Of a stretch of 64,000 nt of DNA, positions 28,463-36,842 are shown piece by piece. The position numbers and the translations under genes were made by a program. The first letter of the stretch is position 1. Each line of letters opens with the position of its first letter. The stretch comes from Microbispora amethystogenes. GTDB lineage: Bacteria; Actinomycetota; Actinomycetes; Streptosporangiales; Streptosporangiaceae. The stretch spans positions 120,674 to 184,673 of the forward strand of contig NZ_BOOB01000036.1 in the NCBI RefSeq assembly GCF_016863015.1, in the 5' to 3' direction. The notes under the pieces are model-generated. The model did no database searches. It was not told where the DNA came from and worked only from the letters and a program-made list of their open reading frames with translations.

Positions 28463-29827
28463 GTGACCGCACCGACTTCTGGGCCGACCTCCTCGCTGTC
28501 CGCGGCGCTGCCGGACGGGCGCGTCCTCACCGATCCCGACGTCATGGACGCGTACGCGCGGGACCGCACGTTCGCGTCGCCCGGCAAGCCGCTCGGGGTG
28601 GTGCTCGCCCAGTCGCGCGACGACGTCGTCGCCACGCTGCGCTGGGCGAGCGCGCACCGGGTGCCGGTGGTCCCGCGCGGCGCCGGCACCGGCCTGGCGG
28701 GCGGGGCGACGGCCGTGGACGGCTGCGTGGTCCTCTCCCTCGCGCGGATGACCGCGATCCGGGAGCTGTCGCCGCAGGACGAGATCGCGGTCGTGGAGCC
28801 CGGGGTCATCACCGCCGACCTCGACCGGGCGGCCCGCGCGCACGGGTTGATGTACGCCCCCGACCCCTCGTCGTACGAGATCTCCACGATCGGCGGCAAC
28901 CTGGCGACCAACGCGGGCGGCCTGCGGTGCGTCAAGTACGGCGTGACCCGCGACTCGGCGCTCGGGCTGGAGGTGGTGCTGGCCGACGGGCGGGTGCTCA
29001 CGACCGGCCGCCGCACCATGAAGGGGGTCACCGGTTACGACCTGACCGGCCTGTTCGTCGGGTCGGAGGGCACGCTCGGCGTGATCACCGCCGCGACGCT
29101 GCGGCTGCGGCGGGCGCCGCGCGAGCTGTCCACCGTCGCGGCCGAGTTCACCTCGCTGCGCGACGCCGCCGAGGCGGTCGCGGCGATCATCGCCGAGGGC
29201 TGTCAGCCGTCGATGCTGGAGCTCCTCGACCGTACGACCCTGCGGGCCATCGACGACTGGAAGAACATCGGGCTGGATCCGTCCACCAGGGCCATGCTCA
29301 TCGCCCAGTCCGAGGGCCCGGCCGAGGAGTCCGCCGCCCGGATGGCGGAGCTGTGCGCCGCCGCGTCGTTCGTCGCGGTGTCGTCCACGCCGGAGGAGGC
29401 GGCCGAGCTCGTCGGCGTCCGGCGCCTGGCCTACCCGGCCAAGGAGCGCCTGGGCCAGTGCCTGGTCGAGGACGTGTGCGTGCCCCGCTCGGCGCTTCCC
29501 GAGATGATCACCACGATCGAGGAGACCGCCGCGCGGCACGGCGTCCTGATCTCGACGGTCGCCCACGCGGGGGACGGCAACGTGCACCCGGTGTTCGTGT
29601 TCGACCGCGGCCTGGCCGAGCCGCCAGCCGAGGTCTGGGCCGCGGCCGACGAGGTGTTCCGCGCCGCGCTCGCCCTCGGCGGGACGCTGACCGGCGAGCA
29701 CGGCGTCGGGCTGCTGAAGAAGCGCTGGCTCGGCCTGGAGACCGGGCCGGTGGCCGCCGAACTGCACCAGGGCATCAAGCAGGTCTTCGACCCGCTCGAC
29801 ATCCTCAACCCCGGAAAGGCCATCTGA
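28463..29827 (+). CDS. FAD-linked oxidase, glycolate oxidase GlcD / D-lactate dehydrogenase-like
   Basis: The 454-residue protein has the PCMH-type FAD domain: PVVPRGAGTGLAGGATAVDG, VVEPGVITADLD, and PDPSSYEISTIGGNLATNAGG, then GLFVGSEGTLGVITAATLRL. The C-terminal FAD-oxidase domain contains VAHAGDGNVHPVFVFD and GTLTGEHGVGLLKK. It should oxidise a 2-hydroxy acid, passing electrons to an acceptor other than oxygen. No GlcE or GlcF partner is adjacent. GTG 28463 is my start; GTG 28445 is also in frame and neither has a strong ribosome site. Confidence 0.9.
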   Translation: MTAPTSGPTSSLSAALPDGRVLTDPDVMDAYARDRTFASPGKPLGVVLAQSRDDVVATLRWASAHRVPVVPRGAGTGLAGGATAVDGCVVLSLARMTAIRELSPQDEIAVVEPGVITADLDRAARAHGLMYAPDPSSYEISTIGGNLATNAGGLRCVKYGVTRDSALGLEVVLADGRVLTTGRRTMKGVTGYDLTGLFVGSEGTLGVITAATLRLRRAPRELSTVAAEFTSLRDAAEAVAAIIAEGCQPSMLELLDRTTLRAIDDWKNIGLDPSTRAMLIAQSEGPAEESAARMAELCAAASFVAVSSTPEEAAELVGVRRLAYPAKERLGQCLVEDVCVPRSALPEMITTIEETAARHGVLISTVAHAGDGNVHPVFVFDRGLAEPPAEVWAAADEVFRAALALGGTLTGEHGVGLLKKRWLGLETGPVAAELHQGIKQVFDPLDILNPGKAI

Positions 29828-29865
29828 CCCCCGCCCCCGATCCGGTAGCGTTTGGCACCGTTGTT

Positions 29866-29897
29866 GGGGTTGGTGGGGTTACCGGGGTAATCGGGGG
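29866..29897 (+). promoter_or_regulatory. Four evenly spaced G-runs before the kinase start (possible G-quadruplex)
   Basis: G-runs at 29866-29869, 29875-29878, 29884-29887 and 29893-29897 are each followed by a five-base loop, giving a strict nine-base period up to two bases before the ATG. A -10-like TAGCGT at 29846-29851 would start transcription near 29858, placing all four runs in the mRNA leader over the ribosome site. Confidence 0.6.
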
Positions 29898-29899
29898 CG

Positions 29900-31699
29900 A
29901 TGGTGGCGTTGGAGGCTGGGGACCCGGCCCGCCTGGGCCCGTTCACGCTCCTCGACCGGCTCGGGGAGGGTGGCCAGGGGGTCGTCTTCCTCGGCCGCGG
30001 ACCGCAGGGCGAGCGGGTCGCGGTGAAGCTGCTGCACACGCGGCTGACGGCGGATCCCGAGGCGCGGGAGCGCTTCCTGCGCGAGGTGGCGCTGGCGCAG
30101 CGGGTCGCGCCGTTCTGCACCGCCCCCGTGCTGCACGCCGACCTCGCCGGCAACCAGCCGTACATCGTCAGCGAGTTCGTGCCGGGGCCGTCGCTGCGGC
30201 AGCTGGTGGACCGCGAGGGACCGCGCCGGGGCGCGGCGCTCGAACGGCTCGCCATCAGCACGGCGACGGCGCTGGCCGCCATCCACCGCGCGGGCATCAC
30301 CCACCGCGACTTCAAGCCGGCCAACGTGCTGATGGGCCCGGAGGGGCCGGTCGTGATCGACTTCGGGGTGGCCAGGGCGTTCGACTCGCCGCAGGCCACC
30401 GCGACCGGCGCGTCCATCGGCACTCCCGCCTACCTGGCCCCCGAGGTGCTGTCGGGCGGCACGGCCGGCGCCCCGGCCGACATGTTCGCCTGGGGCGTCA
30501 CGATGGTGTTCGCCGCCACCGGCAGGCCCGCCTTCGGCGCGGACTCGATCCCCTCGGTCATCACCCGCATCCTGCGCGACGAGCCCGACCTCGGCGACCT
30601 CGCGGCGCCCCTGCGGGACATCGTCGCCGCCTGCCTGTCGAAGGACCCCGCGACGCGTCCCTCGGCCCAGGAGATCGTCGCCCACCTCACCGGCCAGTCC
30701 CACTCCGTCGCCGCGCCCTTCGCACCGGCCGGCCCGGGGCACGGCGGGCAGGCCGGTGCCTCCGCGCCGAGCCTCCCCGGGCAGACGCCCGCCTCCTCCG
30801 CTCCCCCGGCGCGGGCGGTGGCTCCCGCCGGGCACGCCGGTGCCGCCGCACCGCGCCTCCCCGGGCCCCCACCGCCTCCCGCCGGGCACGCCACCGTGCC
30901 GGGCGCGGCGAGGAGGCCCCGCCGTACGGTGCTGACCTGGACGGCGGCCGGGATCGGGGTGCCCGCTCTGGTGGCCGCGGCCCTCGTGGTGCCGTCGTGG
31001 GTCTCCACGCGGGCGGCCGGGAGCGAGACCGCCGTGACGGAGGCCCCCGGCCCGGCGGCGTCCGCGCCCGCCGAGCCGCCGATCCCGTCGCCGTCCGAGC
31101 CGGTCGCTCCCTCGGGGCACCGAAGCAGGAGTCACTCGCCGAGTCCCGCGACCCGGCGGCCCGGCGTGACCGCGAAGCCCGCCGCCTCGCCCTCGCACGG
31201 CCGCCGGGCACGGCCGTCGCCCACCACGACCAGGCCGGTGACAGGGCCCACCGAGGCCCCTCCGACGGTGCGCCCGACCGCGAAGGCCAGTCCGGCGCCG
31301 ACGAAGGCCACCGCGACGCCCAGGCCCAGCCCGACGGCGAAGGCGACCCCCACCAGAACCGCGGCGCCCAAGCCCAACCCGTACACGGCGAAGGGCGTGT
31401 GCGGAACCGGCTTCGCCGTCGTCGACTCCCACTCCTACGGCGGGCAGGCGACGACGTACCTGCTCTACAACTCCTCCACCGGCCGCAACTGCGTGATCAC
31501 GCTCTCTCGCTACTCGATGCCCGCTAAGATCAGAATGAGCGCGGTGCTGAAGGTGAAGGGCGGCGCGTCGGCCGCCGACGCCGGCGCCTACACCGTCTAC
31601 GCAGGGCCGCTCCGGCTGCCCGCCAAGGGCAAATGTGTCATCTGGGGTGGCGGATACGGGGGCGCCTCCTGGAGCAGCGCGTGGTCCCACTGCGGCTGA
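29900..31699 (+). CDS. Transmembrane Ser/Thr protein kinase with secreted C-terminal domain
   Basis: The 599-residue protein has an N-terminal PknB-type kinase: glycine loop LGEGGQGVVFLG, Lys in VAVKLLH, catalytic HRDFKPANVLM, metal-binding IDFGVAR, and GTPAYLAPEVLSGG. A Pro/Ala-rich juxtamembrane linker (about 275-335) leads to one membrane helix (LTWTAAGIGVPALVAAALVV). A second Pro/Thr/Lys-rich stalk and a C-terminal extracellular domain of about 100 residues follow, with four Cys that could form two disulfides (GVCGTGFAVVDS; GRNCVITLS; KGKCVIWGGGYGG; WSHCG). The outside domain is not PASTA and I do not recognise it. Confidence 0.92.
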   Translation: MVALEAGDPARLGPFTLLDRLGEGGQGVVFLGRGPQGERVAVKLLHTRLTADPEARERFLREVALAQRVAPFCTAPVLHADLAGNQPYIVSEFVPGPSLRQLVDREGPRRGAALERLAISTATALAAIHRAGITHRDFKPANVLMGPEGPVVIDFGVARAFDSPQATATGASIGTPAYLAPEVLSGGTAGAPADMFAWGVTMVFAATGRPAFGADSIPSVITRILRDEPDLGDLAAPLRDIVAACLSKDPATRPSAQEIVAHLTGQSHSVAAPFAPAGPGHGGQAGASAPSLPGQTPASSAPPARAVAPAGHAGAAAPRLPGPPPPPAGHATVPGAARRPRRTVLTWTAAGIGVPALVAAALVVPSWVSTRAAGSETAVTEAPGPAASAPAEPPIPSPSEPVAPSGHRSRSHSPSPATRRPGVTAKPAASPSHGRRARPSPTTTRPVTGPTEAPPTVRPTAKASPAPTKATATPRPSPTAKATPTRTAAPKPNPYTAKGVCGTGFAVVDSHSYGGQATTYLLYNSSTGRNCVITLSRYSMPAKIRMSAVLKVKGGASAADAGAYTVYAGPLRLPAKGKCVIWGGGYGGASWSSAWSHCG

Positions 31700-31835
31700 C
31701 CACGACTGCACGCTGAACCACGCCGGACCCCCGGCCGGACCACTGGTCGGCCACGGGCGTGCGGCAGGAATGTCACCGCCCGGTGGCAGACTCGGCTCGT
31801 TGACGTGATCGCGGACCAACCCGGAGGATCTCACC

Positions 31836-31865
31836 GTGACACAAGTCGGTTCGGTGGCGCCATGA
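31836..31865 (+). CDS. Nine-codon upstream ORF coupled to the carboxylase beta gene
   Basis: GTG 31836 has a full GGAGGA seven bases upstream and opens a nine-residue frame (MTQVGSVAP) whose TGA overlaps the ATG of the carboxylase gene (ATGA). The only good ribosome site in this leader serves this frame and not the carboxylase. The simplest reading is a translated leader that delivers ribosomes to the downstream start. Confidence 0.5.
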   Translation: MTQVGSVAP

Positions 31866-33460
31866 CCGTGCTCGTGAGCCGGCTGGACGCTTCCAGCGCC
31901 GAGTACGGCGCGCGGCGCGAGGCCATGCTGGCGAAGATCGCCGAACTGGAGGCCGAGCACGCGAAGGCCGTCGCCGGCGGCGGGCCGAAGTACGTCGAGC
32001 GGCACCGCGAGCGCGGCGGCCTGCTCCCCCGGGAGCGGATCGAGTTGCTGGTCGACCCCGACGCGCCGTTCCTCGAACTGTCCCCGCTGGCCGCCTGGGG
32101 CACCGAGTTCCCCGTCGGCGCGAGCGTGGTGACCGGGATCGGGGTCGTCGAGGGCGTCGAGTGCGTGATCACGGCCAGCGACCCGACCGTGCGCGGCGGC
32201 GCGTCCAACCCCTGGACGCTGCGCAAGACGCTGCGGGCCGCCGAGATCGCGCTGCGCAACCGCATGCCGTACGTGAACCTGGTGGAGTCGGGCGGCGCGG
32301 ACCTGCCGACGCAGAAGGAGATCTTCATCCCCGGCGGGCAGGTGTTCCGCGACCTGACCCGGCTGTCGGCCGCCGGGATTCCGACGATCGCGCTCGTCTT
32401 CGGCAACGCGACCGCCGGCGGGGCGTACGTCCCCGGCCTGAGCGACCACGTCGTGATGGTGCGGGAGCGGGCCAAGGTGTTCCTCGGCGGCCCGCCGCTG
32501 GTGAGGATGGCGACCGGCGAGGAGTCCGACGACGAGTCGCTGGGCGGGGCGGAGATGCACGCCCGCGCCTCCGGCCTCGCCGACCACCTCGCGGCCGACG
32601 AGCACGACGCGCTCCGGATCGGCCGCCGGATCGTGCGGCGGCTCGGATGGCGCACGGCCGGGCACGCCGCCGCCCGCGACTACCCGGCCCCCCTGTTCGA
32701 CGAGGACGAACTGCTCGGCATCGTGCCGGAGGACCTGAAGGTGCCCTTCGATCCCCGCGAGGTCCTGGCCCGGGTGGTGGACGGCAGCGACTTCGACGAG
32801 TTCAAGCCGCTCTACGGGCCGAGCCTGGTCACCGGATGGGCGAGCGTCCACGGCCACCCGGTCGGAGTCCTCGCCAACGCCCAGGGGGTGCTGTTCGGGG
32901 CCGAGTCGCAGAAGGCCGCGCAGTTCATCCAGCTTGCGAACCAGACCCGCACGCCGCTCGTCTTCCTGCAGAACACGACGGGCTACATGGTCGGCAAGGA
33001 GTACGAGCAGAGCGGCATCGTCAAGCACGGCTCGCTGATGATCAACGCGGTGGCCAACTCGACCGTGCCCCACATCACGATCGTGATGGGCGCCTCCTAC
33101 GGCGCGGGCAACTACGGCATGTGCGGACGGGCCTACGATCCCCGTTTCCTGTTCAGCTGGCCGAGCGCCAAGTCGGCCGTCATGGGCCCGGCCCAGCTCG
33201 CCGGGGTGCTGTCGATCGTGGGCCGGGCCGCGGCCGAGGCACGCGGGCAGGTCTACGACGAGGAGGCCGACGCGGCGATGCGCACGGCGGTCGAGACGCA
33301 GATCGAGGCGGAGTCGGCGGCGTTCTTCCTGTCCGGCCGCCTCTACGACGACGGGGTCATCGACCCGCGCGACACCCGCACGGTGCTCGGGTTGTGCCTG
33401 TCGGCCGTCGCGGGGGCGCCGGATCCCGGGCGGGCCGGCTACGGCGTCTTCCGGATGTGA
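31862..33460 (+). CDS. Acyl-CoA carboxylase beta (carboxyltransferase) subunit
   Basis: The 532-residue protein is a biotin-dependent carboxyltransferase of the methylcrotonyl/geranyl-CoA type: KYVERHRERGGLLPRERIE, the acyl-CoA site (ASDPTVRGGASNPWTLRKTL), GNATAGGAYVPGLSDH, and the carboxybiotin-site region FLQNTTGYMVGKEYEQSG with GASYGAGNYGMCGRAY. It carboxylates the gamma-carbon of an enoyl-CoA together with the alpha subunit encoded next. ATG 31862 starts at the conserved region; an in-frame GTG at 31805 is possible but has no ribosome site. First gene of a four-gene operon with the carboxylase alpha, enoyl-CoA hydratase and AtuA genes. Confidence 0.9.
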   Translation: MTVLVSRLDASSAEYGARREAMLAKIAELEAEHAKAVAGGGPKYVERHRERGGLLPRERIELLVDPDAPFLELSPLAAWGTEFPVGASVVTGIGVVEGVECVITASDPTVRGGASNPWTLRKTLRAAEIALRNRMPYVNLVESGGADLPTQKEIFIPGGQVFRDLTRLSAAGIPTIALVFGNATAGGAYVPGLSDHVVMVRERAKVFLGGPPLVRMATGEESDDESLGGAEMHARASGLADHLAADEHDALRIGRRIVRRLGWRTAGHAAARDYPAPLFDEDELLGIVPEDLKVPFDPREVLARVVDGSDFDEFKPLYGPSLVTGWASVHGHPVGVLANAQGVLFGAESQKAAQFIQLANQTRTPLVFLQNTTGYMVGKEYEQSGIVKHGSLMINAVANSTVPHITIVMGASYGAGNYGMCGRAYDPRFLFSWPSAKSAVMGPAQLAGVLSIVGRAAAEARGQVYDEEADAAMRTAVETQIEAESAAFFLSGRLYDDGVIDPRDTRTVLGLCLSAVAGAPDPGRAGYGVFRM

Positions 33461-33501
33461 CGGGGCATGCTCATCGGCATCCACACCTGTGGGGGTAGTT
33501 C

Positions 33502-36036
33502 ATGATCGGGCGGCTGCTGGTCGCGAACCGCGGGGAGATCGCCCGCAGGGTGTTCCGCACCTGCCGTGAGCTGGGCGTGGAGACCGTCGCCGTCTTCTCC
33601 GACGCCGACGCGGACGCGCCGCACGTGGCCGAGGCCGACCAGGCCGTACGGCTGGGCGCCCCGCTGGCGTACCTCGACCCGGACCGCCTGGTCGAGGCGG
33701 CCCGGCGGTCGGGGGCCGACGCGGTGCACCCCGGGTACGGGTTCCTGTCCGAGCACGCCGGGTTCGCCCGCGCCGTGCTGGACGCCGGCCTGACCTGGAT
33801 CGGCCCCTCGCCCGAGGCCGTCGCCGCGATGGGCACGAAGATCGAGGCGAAGGCGCTGATGGCCGAGGCCGGGGTGCCGGTCCTGCCGACCATCCCGCTG
33901 TCCCCGGACGCCACACCCCACCTGTCGCTTCCGGTGCTGGTCAAGGCGTCGGCGGGCGGCGGTGGGCGGGGCATGCGGGTGGTGCGCGACCCGGCCGGCC
34001 TCGCCGAGGCGGTCGCGTCGGCCCGCCGCGAGGCCCTGTCGGCCTTCGGCGACGGCACGCTGTTCGCCGAGCCGCTGCAGGAGGGCGCCCGCCACATCGA
34101 GGTGCAGATCCTCGCCGACGAGCACGGCACGGTCTGGGCGCTCGGCGAGCGGGAGTGCTCCATCCAGCGCCGCCACCAGAAGGTGATCGAGGAGGCCCCC
34201 TCCCCCGCCGTCACCCCCGAACTGCGCCGTGAGCTGAGCGACGCCGCGATCCGGGCCGCCCGCGCGATCGGTTACACCGGCGCGGGCACCGTCGAGTTCC
34301 TCGTGTCGGACGAGGGCTTCTTCTTCCTGGAGATGAACACCCGCCTGCAGGTGGAGCACCCGGTGACCGAGTGCGTCTACGGGGTCGACCTGGTCCGGCT
34401 GCAGATCGAGGTGGCCGAGGGCGCGCGGCTCGCCGCGCTGCCGCCGAGCCCGGTGGGCCACGCGATCGAGGCCCGCCTGTACGCGGAGGACGCCGAGGGA
34501 CGCCCCCAGAGCGGCGTGCTGCACCGCTTCGAGATCCCCGGAGTGGACGGCGAGTTCGGTCTCGGCGCCCGGCTGCGGCTCGACTCCGGGGTGGTCTCCG
34601 GCGGCGAGGTGGGCGTCCACTACGACCCGATGCTCGCCAAGGTCGTCTCGTACGGCGGGGACCGGGCGGAGGCGGCCCGGCGGCTCGCGCACGCGCTCGC
34701 GCGGGCCCGCATCCACGGGCTGACGACCAACCGCGACATCCTCGTGGGCGTGCTGCGGCACCCCGACTTCCTGTCCGGGGCGCTCGACACCGGGTTCCTC
34801 GACCGGCGTCCCGTTCCGGCGACGCTCGCCGGGCCCGGGGCCGTACGGCTGTCGGCCCTCGCGGCGGCGCTCGCCGGGGCGGCGGCGAACCGGGCGGCGG
34901 CGCGGCGCGACGGGGTGCTCGGCGGGCTGCCGAGCGGCTGGCGCAACGTGCCCTCGCAGCCCCGGCGCACGGCGTACGACGCCGAGGACGGCGGCCGCCT
35001 GGAGATCGCCTATCGCCTGACCAGGGACGGGCTGCGGGCCGAGGGCTTCGAGGACGTCGCCCTGGTGTCGGCCGAGCCCGGCCGGGTGGTGCTGGAGACG
35101 GACGGCCTGCGGCACGCGTTCGAGGTGGCGGCCTATCCGGGCGTGGTGCATGTCGACTCGCCTCTCGGGCCGGTCCGGCTCGTCCCGGTGGAGCGGCTGC
35201 CCGAGCCCTCCGCGCGGACGTCGCCGGGGGCACTGCCCGCCCCGATGCCGGGTACGGTCCTGCGTGTCGAGGTGAAGCCCGGCGACGTCGTCGAGGCCGG
35301 GCAGCCGGTGGTCGTGCTGGAGGCGATGAAGATGGAGCACCTGATCGTGGCCCCCGCCTCGGGCACCGTGGCCGCCCTGCACGTGGCGCCGGGCGCGCGG
35401 GTCGAGGCGGGCGCGCCCCTCGCCGACATCGAACCCGAGCGCGAGCCCGAGACCACGCCCGCACCCAAGACCACGTCGGCACCCGAGACTCCCGCGCCCG
35501 AGACCGCGCCCGCAGCCGAGACCACGCGTGTGACCGATGGCGCGCCCGATATCGAGGCCTACGAGGCAGCCCCCACCGAGGCTCATAGTGAGGCCCGCGT
35601 CGAGCCGCCGGCTCCCCCTGCGGGCACGACCCCCGCCGAAGCCCGCACCGAGGGCCACGCCGAGGCCCGCATCTCGGCCGGCGTCGAGCCGCCGGCTCCG
35701 CCCGCGGGCACCGCCCCCGCCCTCGGCCAGGCACCCGTGGCTGCCGCCGACCCGGCCCCCGGCCAGGCACCCGGCCAGGCACCCGGCCAGGCACCCGTGG
35801 ACGCGACCGACCCGGCGCGCGGCTGGGCGGCGGGCCAGGACGGCGGCACCGGAGAGAACCCCCGCCTGGACACGCGGGGCGACTTCCCCACGGACACCCA
35901 CGCCGGCCCGCCTCCTGGCGCAGGCATTCCTCCGAGCGGCGCTGTTCCGGGTGCGGAGGCGGGCTCGCATTCGAGCGGCGCGGCTCCAGGCGCGGACCCG
36001 GGAGCGGCTCCGAGCGGGGAGGTTGGACAGCGATGA
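33502..36036 (+). CDS. Acyl-CoA carboxylase alpha subunit (biotin carboxylase + BCCP) with long disordered tail
   Basis: The 844-residue protein has biotin carboxylase motifs RLLVANRGEIARRVFR, VHPGYGFLSEHAGFA, KASAGGGGRGMRVV and FLEMNTRLQVEHPVTE, then a BT linker domain. The biotinyl domain has Lys610 in VVLEAMKMEH. The biotin domain ends near residue 648, where normal subunits stop. Here about 195 further residues follow, almost all Pro, Ala, Glu, Thr and Gly, with an internal duplicate (EPPAPPAGT twice) and GQAP repeats. The stop overlaps the next start (ATGA). The catalytic call is secure; the tail is anomalous. Confidence 0.92.
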   Translation: MIGRLLVANRGEIARRVFRTCRELGVETVAVFSDADADAPHVAEADQAVRLGAPLAYLDPDRLVEAARRSGADAVHPGYGFLSEHAGFARAVLDAGLTWIGPSPEAVAAMGTKIEAKALMAEAGVPVLPTIPLSPDATPHLSLPVLVKASAGGGGRGMRVVRDPAGLAEAVASARREALSAFGDGTLFAEPLQEGARHIEVQILADEHGTVWALGERECSIQRRHQKVIEEAPSPAVTPELRRELSDAAIRAARAIGYTGAGTVEFLVSDEGFFFLEMNTRLQVEHPVTECVYGVDLVRLQIEVAEGARLAALPPSPVGHAIEARLYAEDAEGRPQSGVLHRFEIPGVDGEFGLGARLRLDSGVVSGGEVGVHYDPMLAKVVSYGGDRAEAARRLAHALARARIHGLTTNRDILVGVLRHPDFLSGALDTGFLDRRPVPATLAGPGAVRLSALAAALAGAAANRAAARRDGVLGGLPSGWRNVPSQPRRTAYDAEDGGRLEIAYRLTRDGLRAEGFEDVALVSAEPGRVVLETDGLRHAFEVAAYPGVVHVDSPLGPVRLVPVERLPEPSARTSPGALPAPMPGTVLRVEVKPGDVVEAGQPVVVLEAMKMEHLIVAPASGTVAALHVAPGARVEAGAPLADIEPEREPETTPAPKTTSAPETPAPETAPAAETTRVTDGAPDIEAYEAAPTEAHSEARVEPPAPPAGTTPAEARTEGHAEARISAGVEPPAPPAGTAPALGQAPVAAADPAPGQAPGQAPGQAPVDATDPARGWAAGQDGGTGENPRLDTRGDFPTDTHAGPPPGAGIPPSGAVPGAEAGSHSSGAAPGADPGAAPSGEVGQR

Positions 36037-36842
36037 ACGCGACCGGCGACCCGTCGGGGGATCTCGTGCGGTGGGAGCGGGCGGGCGGCGTGGCCACGAT
36101 CACGCTCGACTCGCCGCACAACCGCAACGCCCTGTCGTCCCGGCTGCTCGCGCGGCTCGACGAGGCCCTCTCGTGGGCGCTGGACGAGCCCGCCGTACGG
36201 GTGATCGTGCTGACCGGCGCCGGGCCGGTGTTCTGCGCCGGGGCGGACCTGAAGGAGCAACGCGGCGGAGGGGCGCCGGTCACCGCGTCGTTCCCCGCCG
36301 TCATGCTGCGGATCTGGGAGAGCCCGAAGCCGGTCGTGTGCCGCCTCAACGGCACGGCCAGGGCGGGCGGTCTCGGCCTGGTGGCGGCGTGCGACTTCGC
36401 GATCGCCCCGCAGAGCGCGTCGTTCGCCTTCACCGAGGTGCGGCTCGGGGTGGTCCCCGCGATGATCGCGGCCACCTGCCTGCGCCGCCTGGAGCCCCGG
36501 GCCGCGGCCGAGTACTTCCTGACCGGCGAGGTCTTCACCGCCGCACGCGCGGTGGAGATCGGGCTGCTCACCCGGGCCGTCCCGGAGGAGGACCTCGACG
36601 CGACCGTGGCGCACTACACGGGCATGCTGCTGCGCGGCGGCCCCGAAGCGCTGGCGATCACCAAGCGGCTCGTCCGCGAGGTGCCGCTGATGCCGGTCGA
36701 GGAGGGCCTGCGGGAGATGGCCGCGCTGTCAGCGGAGCGATTCACCTCCCAAGAAGGGCAGGAGGGCATCCGGGCCTTCGCCGAGAAACGCCCCGCCGCC
36801 TGGGTCCCCGACGAGACCGCGGGCACGGAAGCCGGGCGATGA
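36033..36842 (+). CDS. Enoyl-CoA hydratase/isomerase family protein
   Basis: The 269-residue crotonase-fold protein has VATITLDSPHNRNALSSRLL at the start, the oxyanion loop VFCAGADLKEQ, and the catalytic region FTEVRLGVVPAMIAA with one Glu. In this operon it should hydrate the carboxylated enoyl-CoA product (3-methylglutaconyl-CoA or isohexenylglutaconyl-CoA type). It overlaps both neighbours by four bases. Substrate is inferred from context only. Confidence 0.9.
   Translation: MNATGDPSGDLVRWERAGGVATITLDSPHNRNALSSRLLARLDEALSWALDEPAVRVIVLTGAGPVFCAGADLKEQRGGGAPVTASFPAVMLRIWESPKPVVCRLNGTARAGGLGLVAACDFAIAPQSASFAFTEVRLGVVPAMIAATCLRRLEPRAAAEYFLTGEVFTAARAVEIGLLTRAVPEEDLDATVAHYTGMLLRGGPEALAITKRLVREVPLMPVEEGLREMAALSAERFTSQEGQEGIRAFAEKRPAAWVPDETAGTEAGR

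Noticed and set aside
28267..29031. Long in-frame extension of the M6 protease gene
   Set aside because: It runs antisense through the FAD-oxidase gene and precedes a signal peptide that must be at the N-terminus.
29879..33484. 1201-codon minus-strand frame opposite the kinase and carboxylase genes
   Set aside because: Its composition is that of an antisense shadow and it covers two well-identified genes.
35537..36838. Upstream extension of the AtuA-family frame
   Set aside because: It overlaps the carboxylase tail and hydratase genes in another frame; the family start matches ATG 36839.
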